A DNA stretch of 64,000 nucleotides from Desulfoscipio geothermicus DSM 3669 (lineage in GTDB: Bacteria; Bacillota; Desulfotomaculia; Desulfotomaculales; Desulfallaceae). Shown piece after piece: positions 25,626 through 36,901 of this stretch. The stretch is from the NCBI RefSeq assembly GCF_900115975.1, contig NZ_FOYM01000007.1, positions 1 to 64,000 of the forward strand, given 5' to 3'. A program made the position numbers and the translations under genes. The first letter of the stretch is position 1; every line of letters starts with the position of its first letter. The notes beneath the pieces were generated by a model, which saw only the letters and a program-made list of their open reading frames with translations, was not told the origin of the DNA and searched no databases.

Positions 25626-26534
25626 ATGTACGGTTACATTGACAGTTTCATTGTTTATTTACAAACAGAAAAAAATGCATCCCAACATACTATAAAGAAT
25701 TATAGCAATGATTTATTTGACGGCCTTGCTTATTTTGCCCGGGAACTGGGCAAGCAAGACTTTGCCTTGCATCCCGTTGAAGCAAACGCCGCTCTTTTTA
25801 GAAGCTATCTGGCCTTTCTCAGGCAACGGAAAAAATCAGGCGCCACCATATCCAGGCGCATGTCCGCCTGGCGGTCTTTTTACCGGTTTTTATGCCGGGA
25901 AGGGGTGGTGGAGGTCAATCCCCTTTTAAGAGTCGGCATTCCGAAACGGGACAGGAAATTACCCCGTTTTTTAACGCTGCAGGAAATGGAGGCCGTAATC
26001 AAGCATCCCGACCGGAAAAAAATTCTGGGCGCCCGGGACCGGGCCGTGCTGGAAACGCTGTACGGCGCCGGTATCCGGGTTAGCGAACTGGTGGGGCTGG
26101 ATATCACAGATGTCGACCTGAACCGGGCATTGATAAAGGTTACGGCCAAAGGAAACCGGGAGCGTATTCTGCCCCTGGGTGATTACGCTGTTGAGGCGCT
26201 GCGTTTTTATATGCACCGAATTAGACCGCAGTTAATGGAAAAGAAACCGGGGCGCATCGACGCCCTGTTCCTCAATAACCGGGGCGGGCGTCTAACAGAC
26301 CGGGGCGTGCGCTGGCTGGTAAAGCGGTATACCAAAATGTTGGGCTTAAACGCGCAAACGTGTCCGCATACATTCCGCCATTCATACGCCACGCATATGC
26401 TGGACAACGGGGCGGACCTGCGGGCGGTGCAGGAACTGCTGGGCCACGCGCGGCTGTCCACCACTCAGATATACACGCACTTGAGCAAGGAACGGGTGAA
26501 GCGGGTTTACGACAAATCCCACCCGCGGGCTTGA
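25626..26534 (+). CDS. xerC: tyrosine recombinase XerC/CodV
   Basis: 302 residues. N-terminal SAM-like core-binding domain ([20 protein letters not shown]). Catalytic domain with Arg in [12 protein letters not shown], Lys in [12 protein letters not shown], the HxxR motif [28 protein letters not shown] (second His) and the nucleophile Tyr in IYTH. It resolves chromosome dimers at dif. Position between trmFO and hslV equals that of codV in B. subtilis. Confidence 0.95.
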   Translation: MYGYIDSFIVYLQTEKNASQHTIKNYSNDLFDGLAYFARELGKQDFALHPVEANAALFRSYLAFLRQRKKSGATISRRMSAWRSFYRFLCREGVVEVNPLLRVGIPKRDRKLPRFLTLQEMEAVIKHPDRKKILGARDRAVLETLYGAGIRVSELVGLDITDVDLNRALIKVTAKGNRERILPLGDYAVEALRFYMHRIRPQLMEKKPGRIDALFLNNRGGRLTDRGVRWLVKRYTKMLGLNAQTCPHTFRHSYATHMLDNGADLRAVQELLGHARLSTTQIYTHLSKERVKRVYDKSHPRA

Positions 26535-26562
26535 TCGGATTTTGGCAAAGGAGAATAAGATT

Positions 26563-27093
26563 ATGTTTCACGCAACTACCATCGTTGCCGTAAAAAAAGG
26601 CAAAGAAGTGGCCATGGCCGGGGACGGCCAGGTCACCTTCGGGCAGAACACCGTGCTAAAACACAACGCCCGCAAATTGCGGCACCTGCACGGAGGGGCC
26701 GTACTGGCCGGGTTTGCCGGTTCAGTGGCCGACGCCATCACCCTGTTTGAAAAATTTGAGGGCAAGCTGGATGCCTATCAGGGCAACATGAAACGGGCGG
26801 CGGTTGAACTGGCCAAGGAGTGGCGGACCGACAAATTTTTACGCCGCCTGGAAGCCCTGCTGGTAGTGGCTGATAAAGAGTGCTTGCTGGTGGTCAGCGG
26901 CAGCGGGGAAGTAATTGAACCGGACGACGGCGTAACCGCCATAGGTTCAGGAGGGCCTTACGCTCTGGCGGCAGCCCGGGCAATGCTCAAACATACGCCT
27001 CTAAGCGCCGGCGAAATAGCCAGAGAAGCCTTGGCCATAGCTGCCGACATTTGTGTTTATACTAATAACCAGATTACCGTGGAAACATTATGA
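26563..27093 (+). CDS. hslV: ATP-dependent protease, peptidase subunit HslV (ClpQ)
   Basis: 176 residues from ATG 26563 ([13 protein letters not shown]) with AAAGGAG nine bases upstream. Removal of the first residues would expose the N-terminal catalytic Thr, as in HslV generally. Family blocks: [54 protein letters not shown]. It assembles into a double hexamer capped by HslU. B. subtilis ClpQ uses Ser; here the classic Thr is present. Confidence 0.96.
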   Translation: MFHATTIVAVKKGKEVAMAGDGQVTFGQNTVLKHNARKLRHLHGGAVLAGFAGSVADAITLFEKFEGKLDAYQGNMKRAAVELAKEWRTDKFLRRLEALLVVADKECLLVVSGSGEVIEPDDGVTAIGSGGPYALAAARAMLKHTPLSAGEIAREALAIAADICVYTNNQITVETL

Positions 27094-27113
27094 AATCGCC
27101 GGAGGTGGATCGG

Positions 27114-28514
27114 GTGAGTTCCCTAACGCCAAAACAAATCGTGGCTGAATTGGATAAATATGTTGTGGGTCAGGCCCAGGCCAAAAAAGCGGTGGCCGTT
27201 GCCCTGCGCAACCGGTACCGGAGAAGCAAACTACCCGAAGATTTGCGGGACGAGGTAATGCCGAAAAATATTTTGATGATCGGGCCTACCGGCGTGGGTA
27301 AAACGGAAATTGCCCGGCGCCTGGCCAGGCTGGTGAACGCCCCCTTTATCAAGGTGGAAGCCACTAAATTCACCGAGGTTGGTTACGTGGGGCGTGATGT
27401 GGAGTCCATGGTGCGTGACCTGGTGGAAACCTCCATTAGGATGGTGCGCCAGGAAAAAATTACACGGGTGGAAGAAAAAGCCAAAACAATGGCTGAAGAA
27501 CGTATTATAGAATTACTAGCGCCCATGCCCAAAGAAGATAAGGCGGCGCGTAACCCGCTGGAAATGCTTTTCGGCGCCAACCGTCAGGCGGACCAGGCGG
27601 ATAATACGCAATACCAGCAAATGGCCAGCCGGGTTAAATTTGAACGGGAGACGTTGCGGGAAAAAATGGCCCGGGGAGAACTGGAGAAAGAGTACGTGGA
27701 AATAGAAGTGGAAGACAATAAACCCCCGGTCATGGAGGTTTTTACCGGTTCCGGCGTCGAGGAGATGGGTATAAATATCAGCGATATGCTGGGTAATATT
27801 TTGCCCAAGAAAAAACATCTACGCCGGGTTACCGTCGGCGAAGCGCGTAAAATTTTAACCCAACAGGAAGCCCAAAAGTTGATTGATATGGATGAAGTCA
27901 CGGCCACCGCGGTGCAACGGGCGGAAAATGACGGCATTATCTTTTTGGATGAAATAGATAAAATCGCGGTGCGGGAAGGCGGCTCCGGACCTGATGTTTC
28001 CCGGGGCGGGGTGCAAAGAGACATCCTGCCTGTTGTTGAAGGGTCCACCGTGATGACTAAATACGGGCCGGTCAAGACGGATCACATATTGTTTATTGCC
28101 GCCGGAGCTTTCCACATGTCCAAACCTTCAGACCTGATACCAGAGCTGCAGGGGCGTTTTCCCATCAGGGTCGAACTGGCCAGTCTAAACCGGGAAGATT
28201 TTTTGCAAATATTAACGGAACCGAAAAATTCTTTAATCAGACAATACGTCGAATTATTACGTACAGAGGGGCTTAAGGTCAAATTTTCACAAAACTCACT
28301 TGAGAAAATTGCCGAAATAGCGTATACTGTTAATGAGCAAACAGAAAACATCGGGGCCAGAAGACTGCATACCATTATGGAGAAACTTTTGGAGGATATT
28401 TCTTTTGAAGCCAGCGATTTAAGCGGCGCTTCATATGAAATTGATGAACATTACGTGGCGGAAAAGCTTGATGGAGTAGTTAAAAACCAGGATTTGAGCA
28501 GGTATATCTTATAA
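27114..28514 (+). CDS. hslU: ATP-dependent protease, ATPase subunit HslU (ClpY)
   Basis: 466 residues from GTG 27114 ([20 protein letters not shown]), chosen for GGAGGT eight bases upstream; ATG 27090 overlaps the hslV stop and is possible. Walker [15 protein letters not shown], central pore GYVGRD, Walker [26 protein letters not shown], and the C-terminal sensor-2 region [21 protein letters not shown]. The C-terminal SRYIL tail inserts into HslV. Unfolds substrates for HslV. Confidence 0.96.
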   Translation: MSSLTPKQIVAELDKYVVGQAQAKKAVAVALRNRYRRSKLPEDLRDEVMPKNILMIGPTGVGKTEIARRLARLVNAPFIKVEATKFTEVGYVGRDVESMVRDLVETSIRMVRQEKITRVEEKAKTMAEERIIELLAPMPKEDKAARNPLEMLFGANRQADQADNTQYQQMASRVKFERETLREKMARGELEKEYVEIEVEDNKPPVMEVFTGSGVEEMGINISDMLGNILPKKKHLRRVTVGEARKILTQQEAQKLIDMDEVTATAVQRAENDGIIFLDEIDKIAVREGGSGPDVSRGGVQRDILPVVEGSTVMTKYGPVKTDHILFIAAGAFHMSKPSDLIPELQGRFPIRVELASLNREDFLQILTEPKNSLIRQYVELLRTEGLKVKFSQNSLEKIAEIAYTVNEQTENIGARRLHTIMEKLLEDISFEASDLSGASYEIDEHYVAEKLDGVVKNQDLSRYIL

Positions 28515-28674
28515 AGTTTTTATCAGTATATGTGTTAATTTATCAATATTTTCAATATAAAGCTATAAATTGGTTGTTGATTTAATTAAAAATATTATGT
28601 AAATATATATTTATTAAAGTTGTTCTACATTTATTAATTTTGATGGAACTAGTATAAGAAAGAGGCGATGTAGC

Positions 28675-29457
28675 ATGCGTAATTTGCTGGAAAAGGTGCG
28701 TTCAATTAACAAGGTGCTGCAAAAATCCGCTGGCTACCCGGTTGATTTTAAAGAAATAGCCGCCATTTTAAGTGAAAATATTGAATGCAGCGTATACATC
28801 TTGGACCGCCGGGGAAAGGTATTGGGATATAGCTACTTGAGGGGCTTTGTCTGTGAAATTATGGAAGGCATAGTGGAGTCGCCGGCCGGTTTCCCCGAAG
28901 AATATAACGAAAACCTGCTGCGGATCAATGAGACCCACGCCAATATATGTCAAACTGCTAAGGATTGCGCTTTCCATCACGAAAAGCGTTGCAAATTTAA
29001 CAAAATTACTACTGTTGTGCCTATAGTGGGTGCGGGGACCAGGTTGGGTACCCTGGTGCTGGCCAAATTTGATAATAATTTTATGAACGAAGACTTGATT
29101 TTGGCCGAGTTGGGCGCCACCGTGGTGGGCATGGAAATACTGCGGGCGCGTCAAGACCGGATGGAAGAAGAAGCCCGTAAGCGGGCCGCTGTGCAAATCG
29201 CCCTGGGTACTCTGTCTTATTCGGAATTGGATGCGGTGCATCACATATTCAAGCAGCTTGACGGCGATGAAGGTCTGTTGGTGGCAAGCAAAATTGCCGA
29301 CCGGGTGGGTATCACCAGGTCCGTCATTGTTAACGCTCTGCGTAAATTTGAAAGCGCCGGGGTTATCGAGTCCAAATCCCTGGGCATGAAAGGCACCTTC
29401 ATTAAAGTTTTGAACGACCGGTTACTGGAAGAATTGGAACGTCTCAGACAGCATTAA
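28675..29457 (+). CDS. codY: GTP- and branched-chain-amino-acid-sensing repressor CodY
   Basis: 260 residues. GAF sensor domain (about 1-150: [54 protein letters not shown]) and a C-terminal winged helix with the nearly invariant block [21 protein letters not shown]. The loop [19 protein letters not shown] has three Cys and two His where B. subtilis CodY has none, a possible metal or redox site. The gene ends the codV-clpQY-codY series. The upstream 160 bases are very AT-rich; I could not single out a promoter or a CodY box. Confidence 0.96.
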   Translation: MRNLLEKVRSINKVLQKSAGYPVDFKEIAAILSENIECSVYILDRRGKVLGYSYLRGFVCEIMEGIVESPAGFPEEYNENLLRINETHANICQTAKDCAFHHEKRCKFNKITTVVPIVGAGTRLGTLVLAKFDNNFMNEDLILAELGATVVGMEILRARQDRMEEEARKRAAVQIALGTLSYSELDAVHHIFKQLDGDEGLLVASKIADRVGITRSVIVNALRKFESAGVIESKSLGMKGTFIKVLNDRLLEELERLRQH

Positions 29458-29473
29458 AAACAAAACCGGCCCC

Positions 29474-29506
29474 AAGCAGCCACAGTTAAAAGTGGCTGCT
29501 TTTTTG
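29474..29506 (+). terminator. Rho-independent terminator after codY
   Basis: AAGCAGCCAC (29474-29483) pairs perfectly with GTGGCTGCTT (29492-29501), followed by TTTTT. Confidence 0.92.
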
Positions 29507-29527
29507 TGAGGTATATTTTATTTATCC

Positions 29528-29556
29528 TTGCCACTGGTTAAACTTTATGTTAGAAT
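29528..29556 (+). promoter_or_regulatory. sigma-A promoter for rpsB-tsf
   Basis: TTGCCA (29528-29533), 17 bases, TAGAAT (29551-29556); each hexamer differs from consensus in one base. Confidence 0.65.
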
Positions 29557-29562
29557 ACTTGC

Positions 29563-29671
29563 TGGTGCGAAATACACACGTTGCCGGATTTCAGCAGGTG
29601 GTTCCCCTGTGGGGGTCCTGCGGAATGATGATGGTGGCGGAGGGAAAAAACCGAGGGAGGAGGTGGAACCA
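29563..29671 (+). ncRNA. structured 5' leader of rpsB (possible S2 autoregulatory element)
   Basis: About 110 bases between the promoter and the rpsB start. A two-step hairpin is visible: GCAGG (29594-29598) with CCTGC (29617-29621), and inside it CCCC (29604-29607) with GGGG (29611-29614) closing a three-base loop. No separate ORF is convincing. Leaders of this kind often bind the ribosomal protein encoded downstream; that role is inferred. Confidence 0.45.
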
Positions 29672-30370
29672 GTGGCGGTTATTTCCATGAAGCAATTACT
29701 GGAGGCGGGTGTCCATTTCGGTCACCAGACCCGGAGATGGAATCCGAAAATGGCTCCTTACATTTTTACCGATCGTAACGGCATTTACATTATCGATCTG
29801 CAAAAAACCGTCAAAAAGGTGGAAGAAGCCTATAATTTCGTGAAGTCCGTTGTCCAGGAAGGCGGTTCCGTCCTGTTCGTGGGCACCAAGAAGCAGGCGC
29901 AGGAATCAGTCCGCGAAGAATGTGAACGGTGCGGTATGTTCTATGTCAATCAGCGTTGGCTGGGGGGAATGTTGACCAACTTCCAGACTATCCGCAAACG
30001 CATTGACAGGCTGCATGAACTGGAAAGAATGGAACAGGACGGCACCATGGCAATGTTACCCAAAAAGGAAGTTGCCGAACTGCTGCATGAAAAGGAAAGG
30101 CTGAATAAGTTCCTGGGCGGCATTAAGGATATGCGCCGGTTGCCGCAGGCAATGTTTGTCATTGACCCGCGCAAAGAAAGGATCGCCGTAGCCGAGGGGC
30201 GCAAGTTGGGCATCCCTATTATCGCGATTGTCGATACCAACTGCGATCCCGATGAAGTGGATTACGTGATCCCGGGCAATGATGACGCCATTAGAGCGGT
30301 CAGGCTGTTGACCAGTAAGATGGCTGATGCTGTGTTGGAAGGCAAACAGGGAGAACAAGTTGCCGAATAA
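29672..30370 (+). CDS. rpsB: 30S ribosomal protein S2
   Basis: 232 residues from GTG 29672 ([20 protein letters not shown]), with GGGAGGAGG upstream. S2 blocks: [50 protein letters not shown] and [13 protein letters not shown]. The open frame runs 144 bases further upstream, but only as read-through of the leader. Confidence 0.97.
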   Translation: MAVISMKQLLEAGVHFGHQTRRWNPKMAPYIFTDRNGIYIIDLQKTVKKVEEAYNFVKSVVQEGGSVLFVGTKKQAQESVREECERCGMFYVNQRWLGGMLTNFQTIRKRIDRLHELERMEQDGTMAMLPKKEVAELLHEKERLNKFLGGIKDMRRLPQAMFVIDPRKERIAVAEGRKLGIPIIAIVDTNCDPDEVDYVIPGNDDAIRAVRLLTSKMADAVLEGKQGEQVAE

Positions 30371-30376
30371 AATGCC

Positions 30377-30418
30377 GGTGGGGGATTAACCTGAATATGG
30401 GTAACCCCTGCCTTTTTT
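30377..30418 (+). terminator. attenuator-like terminator between rpsB and tsf
   Basis: GGTGGGGGATTAACC (30377-30391) pairs, with G-U pairs and two bulges, with GGTAACCCCTGCC (30400-30412), followed by six Ts. It would reduce tsf transcription relative to rpsB. Confidence 0.7.
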
Positions 30419-30487
30419 CTATGTTTTTGGATATATTAAAAACGGTTATAATATTAAATTACCAGGGAAAAATGAGGAGGATGTCTT

Positions 30488-31144
30488 ATGGCTGAAGTAA
30501 CTGCAGCAATGGTTAAAGAACTGCGGGAAAAAACCGGCGCCGGAATGATGGATTGTAAAAAGGCGCTTAAGGAAACCGAAGGGGATATGGAAAAAGCCGT
30601 TGATTACCTGCGTGAAAAGGGGTTGTCGGCGGCAGCCAAAAAAGCGGGTCGGGTTACCGCCGAGGGACTGGTGGATTCCTACATCCATGCCGGTGGTAAA
30701 ATCGGCGTGCTGATAGAAGTTAACTGTGAAACCGACTTTGTGGCTAAAACCGGTGAATTTAAGGAACTGGTAAGAGATATTGCCATGCAGGTCGCCGCCG
30801 CCCGCCCGGAATATGTAAGCCGGGAAGAGGTTCCGGAACATGTGGTGGCTAAAGAAAGGGATATTTTGGCCGCCCAGGCGGCTAATGAAGGAAAACCGGA
30901 AAAGATTATCCAGAAAATGGTTGAAGGCCGCCTGGAGAAATTTTATAAAGAAATTTGTTTGCTGGAACAGCCTTTTATCAAGGATACCGATAAAACCGTC
31001 AAACAATTGGTCACGGAAAAGATCGCTAAAATAGGGGAGAACATTTCCATTCGCAGGTTCGTACGTTACGAATTAGGCGAAGGTCTGGAGAAAAGAAAAG
31101 ATGACTTTGCCGCCGAGGTTATGGCTCAGGCAGGGAAAAAGTAG
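30488..31144 (+). CDS. tsf: translation elongation factor Ts
   Basis: 218 residues, the short form. EF-Ts starts [34 protein letters not shown], and core block [14 protein letters not shown], followed by the dimerisation domain and LLEQPFIKD. Nucleotide exchange factor for EF-Tu. GAGGAGG precedes ATG 30488. Confidence 0.97.
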   Translation: MAEVTAAMVKELREKTGAGMMDCKKALKETEGDMEKAVDYLREKGLSAAAKKAGRVTAEGLVDSYIHAGGKIGVLIEVNCETDFVAKTGEFKELVRDIAMQVAAARPEYVSREEVPEHVVAKERDILAAQAANEGKPEKIIQKMVEGRLEKFYKEICLLEQPFIKDTDKTVKQLVTEKIAKIGENISIRRFVRYELGEGLEKRKDDFAAEVMAQAGKK

Positions 31145-31205
31145 GTTTTAGGAATAAATTTGATATGCAATCAACCTAAAAAAAGGAATTAACAGACTTG
31201 TGTAG

Positions 31206-32520
<1,315 letters not shown>

Positions 32521-32522
32521 TT

Positions 32523-32726
32523 ATGCATAAAAATGAACTTTTGGTGAAAGAACTGGATGCGGCGCTGGATTTGTGCCGGTCCAGGGGATGGAAAGCGGAA
32601 GTGGAATACACCTCGCCGCCCCGCGATGCCGCACAGGGCAAACAAAGGGTTATTCGTTGCCGCCGGCTGGCTGATAACAAGCTTGTCCTAACGGTAGCAA
32701 GAGAAGTTCCAGGGAAGGAGGTGTAA
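32523..32726 (+). CDS. small protein of unknown function between frr and the ferredoxin gene
   Basis: 67 residues, MHKNELLVKELDAALDLC start, then a basic, beta-like second half (VIRCRRLADNKLVLTVAREV). I do not recognise it. It lies two bases after frr and four bases before the ferredoxin gene, so it is co-transcribed. Codon usage resembles its neighbours. It has no clear ribosome binding site; translation may be coupled to frr. Confidence 0.6.
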   Translation: MHKNELLVKELDAALDLCRSRGWKAEVEYTSPPRDAAQGKQRVIRCRRLADNKLVLTVAREVPGKEV

Positions 32727-32730
32727 ACAA

Positions 32731-32898
32731 GTGGCCTTTAAAATTACTGACGAATGTCTGGCATGCGGAACCTGTCTTGAATCCTGCCCCAACGAAGCAA
32801 TTATCGAAGGTGATATTTACAAGATCGACGCGGATAAATGTGAAGATTGTGGAACATGTATCGAGGAATGCCCCACCGGTGCCATTATCGAAGAATAA
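32731..32898 (+). CDS. 2[4Fe-4S] ferredoxin
   Basis: 55 residues from GTG 32731 (AAGGAGGTG upstream). Two complete clostridial cluster motifs: CLACGTCLESCP and CEDCGTCIEECP, each CxxCxxCxxxCP. Small acidic electron carrier, length typical of clostridial ferredoxin. Location in the frr-uppS interval is not that of Bacillus. It could feed ispG or hydrogenase chemistry, but nothing in the sequence fixes the partner. Confidence 0.93.
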   Translation: MAFKITDECLACGTCLESCPNEAIIEGDIYKIDADKCEDCGTCIEECPTGAIIEE

Positions 32899-32905
32899 TG
32901 GATTG

Positions 32906-32936
32906 AACCCCCTCGTTTCCGGAGGGGGTTGTTTTA
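32906..32936 (+). terminator. terminator/attenuator after the ferredoxin gene
   Basis: AACCCCCTC (32906-32914) and GAGGGGGTT (32922-32930) followed by GTTTTAT. The uppS ribosome binding site begins eight bases on, so uppS must be expressed by read-through or from a promoter I cannot see. Confidence 0.75.
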
Positions 32937-32955
32937 TAGGAAAGGGGGCCGTAAT

Positions 32956-33753
32956 TTGTTTAAACGTCTGATGGGTAACCGCCGTAATGCTGTTTCCGGG
33001 TGTAACGAGTTGAGTGAACAGGAAATGCTGCAGCAGTTGGACCCTGCCAGGATGCCGCAGCATGTGGCCATTATCATGGACGGCAACGGGCGCTGGGCGA
33101 CCCAAAGGGGAGCGCTTAGGTCGCTTGGACATAGGGCCGGCGTAAAAGCTTTGCGTGAAGTAGTCAAATTAGGCGTAGAAATCAAGTTAAAATATTTGAC
33201 GGTATACGCCTTTTCCACGGAAAATTGGAAAAGGCCGCGCGAGGAAGTCAATACCCTGATGGATTTGCTGGTAGAATACATATATAAGGAAATAGATGAG
33301 TTATGCGCCAATAACGTAAGAATACACCCGATGGGCTTGTTATCCGAATTGCCGGCCAGGGCGCAGGAGGCGGTGGCCCTGGCCATTGACCGAAGCAAAA
33401 ACAATACCGGCCTGGTATTTAATATAGCGCTAAATTACGGCGGCCGAGCGGAATTGCTCAGGGCGGTGCATTTGATCGGGCGTAAAATAGAGCGCGGCGA
33501 GTTAGAGGTGGAGCAAATCACCGAACAAGTTATCGCAGACCATTTATTTACCGCAGGCCAGCCTGATCCTGACTTGTTGATTAGACCTTCGGGCGATTAC
33601 CGGGTAAGCAATTTTTTACTCTGGCAGTTGGCTTATACGGAATTTTGGCTCACCAACACCATGTGGCCGGATTTTGGCCGAAAGAATTTTTTAAAAGCCC
33701 TGCTGGATTTTCAGCACAGGGAAAGGCGTTTTGGCGGGTTGGTGCATGATTAG
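32956..33753 (+). CDS. uppS: isoprenyl (undecaprenyl) diphosphate synthase
   Basis: 265 residues from TTG 32956 with AAAGGGGG upstream. Blocks: HVAIIMDGNGRWATQRG (catalytic Asp), GHRAGVKALREVV, YAFSTENWKRP, LNYGGRAEL, DLLIRPSGDYRVSNFLLWQ, EFWLTNTMWPDF. Makes the lipid carrier for peptidoglycan. The N-terminal 40 residues before HVAIIM are longer than usual (a basic FKRLMGNRRN start). Confidence 0.95.
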   Translation: MFKRLMGNRRNAVSGCNELSEQEMLQQLDPARMPQHVAIIMDGNGRWATQRGALRSLGHRAGVKALREVVKLGVEIKLKYLTVYAFSTENWKRPREEVNTLMDLLVEYIYKEIDELCANNVRIHPMGLLSELPARAQEAVALAIDRSKNNTGLVFNIALNYGGRAELLRAVHLIGRKIERGELEVEQITEQVIADHLFTAGQPDPDLLIRPSGDYRVSNFLLWQLAYTEFWLTNTMWPDFGRKNFLKALLDFQHRERRFGGLVHD

Positions 33754-33774
33754 TTGTCGCAGGTTGGTGATTAG

Positions 33775-34563
33775 GTGTTCTGGCATAGGTTTTTGAGCGC
33801 GTTGGTCGGGATTCCCCTGCTAATTGTTGCCGTTCGGTACGGAGGTGTTCTGTTGCTTGCCGTTACCGCGGCATTAATGCTGCTGGCGGCCCGGGAAATC
33901 AATCATATTTTTTCCCGGCTGAATTTGCAGGTTCCTTTGTTTCTGGTTATTCCCGGTTGTTTTATTTTATTATTGACGGCATATTTATTTAAAGAAGGAT
34001 ATCATGGCGCCGCCGTGATTATTGTATTATTCGCCTGTTTCCTGTCGGTGATATTGTATTACCCGCGGTTTACGCCGCTGGACGCTTCGGTTACTTTCCT
34101 GAGTATCATGTATCTGGGGCTTTTTCTTTATTTTTTTCTACTCAGCACGCTGGATAACGGGTGGATATGGCTCATAGTGATGCTGGTATGCACCTGGGCC
34201 AATGATACTGCGGCCTATCTGGTCGGCCGGCAGTGGGGCAGGCGGCGGCTGGCCCCGGCCGTCAGTCCGGGGAAAACTGTCGAGGGAGCGGTTGGCGGGG
34301 TTTCAGGCAGTATTATGGCAGCATTTTTGGTGACGTTGTTTTACCCCGCTCTGCCGGTGGGGGATCTGCTGGTTTTAGGCGCGCTGGCGGGTTTGGCGGC
34401 GCAGGTCGGCGATTTGGTGGAATCGGCCATAAAACGCCAGGCCTGTATTAAAGATGCCGGCAGACTGATCCCCGGGCATGGGGGTATCCTTGACCGGTTC
34501 GACAGTATGCTGTTTACGGCTCCCCTGGTATACTACTATGTGGGTTTGATTAAAATAAGCTGA
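33775..34563 (+). CDS. cdsA: phosphatidate cytidylyltransferase
   Basis: 262 residues, about seven to eight membrane segments. C-terminal signature of the family: NDTAAYLVGRQWGRR, SPGKTVEGAVGG, LIPGHGGILDRFDSML. Makes CDP-diacylglycerol in the membrane. GTG 33775 start; weak ribosome binding site. Confidence 0.95.
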   Translation: MFWHRFLSALVGIPLLIVAVRYGGVLLLAVTAALMLLAAREINHIFSRLNLQVPLFLVIPGCFILLLTAYLFKEGYHGAAVIIVLFACFLSVILYYPRFTPLDASVTFLSIMYLGLFLYFFLLSTLDNGWIWLIVMLVCTWANDTAAYLVGRQWGRRRLAPAVSPGKTVEGAVGGVSGSIMAAFLVTLFYPALPVGDLLVLGALAGLAAQVGDLVESAIKRQACIKDAGRLIPGHGGILDRFDSMLFTAPLVYYYVGLIKIS

Positions 34564-34573
34564 GGTGAATGCC

Positions 34574-35656
34574 GTGCCGCAAGCGGTAAAGAATATTTTG
34601 TATGTTCTGGCGGGAGCGGTAACGCTGCTGGCCATCTATCTGGCCATGAAATACGTGGTGCCCGAAGCGTTTTCCTGGCTGGGCAGTTTGCTGGCTGTAT
34701 TGTTTCCATTTCTGCTGGCCGCTATATTCAGCATTTTTATGGAACCGGTGGTTATCCTTTTCAGCAATAAAGGCAAGATATCCAGAATCATAGCGGTTCC
34801 CGCGGCCATGATTGTGTTTTTCGGCGTGATCGGCACTGCTTTAACCTTGATTATTTTAAGACTGGTTAAGGAATTAAACGATCTTTCAGCAATGCTACCC
34901 CAAAAGGTGGAGGAGGCCCAGTATTTAATTGATATTTGGGTAAAAAAAGGGGTGCTGTTTTACGGCACTTTACCCAAGAGTGTGACCAGCAACCTGCATG
35001 AAGCCATATACAGCGTAACCGTTAATATTCAACACTGGGCCCGGGACCTGGTAAATTCCCTGCTGTATGTTCTGAGTGGGATACCGGGCGCCATTATGAT
35101 CATTATTATTAGTTTGATTGCCACTTATTTTTTCAGCAAGGACAGGGAAAAAATAATCGAAATGTGGTTGAGACTGGTCCCCCCGCCGTGGGGAGAGCGG
35201 GTGCTGGCGGTCAGCAGGCAGGTTGCCGGTGCCTTTCAATCTTACGTACGTGCGCAATTTATTTTAATTACCATTACCACTACCATCAGCATTATCGGTT
35301 TATACTTTATCGGCACGGAATATGCGCTGACTCTGGGGTTGATCATAGGCTTTTTTGATATGATACCGGTTTTGGGTCCGGGTACTATTTATATTCCCTG
35401 GGCCGCCTGGTCCTTTGTCACCTCCAATGTTATGCTTGGATTAAAGTTAACGGCGTTATATCTACTGGTCATGGTGGTCAGGGCGGTGCTGGAGGCCAAG
35501 GTAGTGGCGGCCAATTTAGGGCTACATCCCCTGGCGGTATTGATTGCCATGTATGTGGGGCTCAAGACGCTGGGCGTGTTGGGCCTGATTATCGGCCCCA
35601 TTTTGGTGATTGCTATTCAAGCCACTATAAGATCTGGAAATTACATACATAAATAA
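34574..35656 (+). CDS. AI-2E family membrane protein, YtvI-like
   Basis: 360 residues from GTG 34574 (GAGGTG upstream); GTG 34565 is alternative. About eight membrane segments in the PF01594 arrangement: paired N-terminal helices, a soluble stretch (about 100-165), then the conserved half FSKDREKIIEMW, SYVRAQFILITITTTISIIG, DMIPVLGPGTIYIPWA and LGLHPLAVLIAMYVGLKTLG. It resembles the sporulation membrane protein YtvI more than TqsA. Lies between cdsA and dxr, where Bacillus has nothing of this kind. Confidence 0.85.
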   Translation: MPQAVKNILYVLAGAVTLLAIYLAMKYVVPEAFSWLGSLLAVLFPFLLAAIFSIFMEPVVILFSNKGKISRIIAVPAAMIVFFGVIGTALTLIILRLVKELNDLSAMLPQKVEEAQYLIDIWVKKGVLFYGTLPKSVTSNLHEAIYSVTVNIQHWARDLVNSLLYVLSGIPGAIMIIIISLIATYFFSKDREKIIEMWLRLVPPPWGERVLAVSRQVAGAFQSYVRAQFILITITTTISIIGLYFIGTEYALTLGLIIGFFDMIPVLGPGTIYIPWAAWSFVTSNVMLGLKLTALYLLVMVVRAVLEAKVVAANLGLHPLAVLIAMYVGLKTLGVLGLIIGPILVIAIQATIRSGNYIHK

Positions 35657-35688
35657 TTAAATTTAACCATAGTATTATAGGGATTATC

Positions 35689-36852
35689 ATGAAAAAAATT
35701 GCTATTTTGGGCAGTACAGGTTCTATTGGGCGTAAAACATTGCAAGTCGCCGACAATTTTCCGGCGGAGATACAGGTGCTGGCCCTGGCGGCCGGCCGGA
35801 ACAGGGAATTACTGCTGGAGCAGGTGAAAAGGTATAAGCCGCGATTAATTTCCGTCCACCGGGAAGAAGATGCCCGTTGGCTGCGTGATAAGCTGGGCGA
35901 ATACCGGGAGGTTGAGGTCCTCAGCGGTCGGGAGGGTTTGCTGGCTGTAGCCATTTTTCCCGGCACGGACACTGTTTTGACCGCCATATCCGGCGCGGCG
36001 GGACTGGAGCCCACCATAAACGCCATCCGGGCGGGGAAGCATATTGCCCTGGCCAACAAGGAAACCCTGGTGGCGGCCGGTGAATTGGTTACCGGCTTGG
36101 CGCGGCAATACGGCGTCAGTATCATCCCCGTCGACAGCGAGCATTCGGCGGTCTGGCAGTGCCTCAACGGGGAAGACATCGCCAGCGTGGCCCGCATTAT
36201 CCTTACTGCTTCGGGAGGACCCTTTCGAAATTTTTCTCCTGGACAGATGGCCGGTATATCACCGGCTATGGCGCTCAAGCACCCCAACTGGCAAATGGGC
36301 GCGAAAATTACCGTTGATTCGGCCACTTTAATGAATAAAGGGCTTGAGGTTATTGAGGCCAGGTGGTTGTTTGATGTGGATTATGATAAAATTGATGTGG
36401 TAATTCACCCGCAGAGCATCATTCATTCCATGGTGGAGTTTGTTGACGGTTCAGTACTGGCGCAGATGGGAGTGCCCGACATGGCGCTGCCTATTCAATA
36501 CGCGCTTTTGCATCCCCGGCGCGTTGACGGAAGCGTGCCAGGGTTGCAATGGCCCGTCCGGGATTTAACCTTTGAGGAACCTGACCGGGAACGTTTTCCG
36601 TCTCTGGCCCTGGCTTATGAGGCGGGGCGTGCCGGCGGCACCATGCCGGCGGTTATGAACGCCGCCAACGAAGTGGCGGTGGCGGCCTTTTTGGCGGGAA
36701 AAATATGCTTTACCGCCATACCGGAGATAGTGGCGACGGTGATGCACGGGCACAGCCCGCAACAATACTGTTCTCTGGAGGAAATACTGGACGTGGACAG
36801 CCGGGCGCGCCGGAAAGCGGCGGGGTTGGTGGACTTGTGGCGTGCCAGGTAA
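35689..36852 (+). CDS. dxr: 1-deoxy-D-xylulose 5-phosphate reductoisomerase
   Basis: 387 residues. NADPH-binding start KKIAILGSTGSIGRKTL, ANKETLVAAGELV, PVDSEHSAVWQCL, LTASGGPFR, HPNWQMGAKITVDSATLMNK (metal and substrate residues) and HPQSIIHSMVEF. Second step of the MEP isoprenoid pathway; ispG and uppS are close by. Its end overlaps the longest reading of rseP. Confidence 0.97.
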   Translation: MKKIAILGSTGSIGRKTLQVADNFPAEIQVLALAAGRNRELLLEQVKRYKPRLISVHREEDARWLRDKLGEYREVEVLSGREGLLAVAIFPGTDTVLTAISGAAGLEPTINAIRAGKHIALANKETLVAAGELVTGLARQYGVSIIPVDSEHSAVWQCLNGEDIASVARIILTASGGPFRNFSPGQMAGISPAMALKHPNWQMGAKITVDSATLMNKGLEVIEARWLFDVDYDKIDVVIHPQSIIHSMVEFVDGSVLAQMGVPDMALPIQYALLHPRRVDGSVPGLQWPVRDLTFEEPDRERFPSLALAYEAGRAGGTMPAVMNAANEVAVAAFLAGKICFTAIPEIVATVMHGHSPQQYCSLEEILDVDSRARRKAAGLVDLWRAR

Positions 36853-36901
36853 AACGCCGCAGCCGAAGAAATTTTCTAATTATCCGAAAAGGATGGAGTT
36901 T

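Noticed and set aside
29528-29671. N-terminal extension of S2 by 48 codons
   Set aside because: The extra frame covers the promoter and hairpin leader; S2 homology starts at the GTG with its own ribosome binding site.
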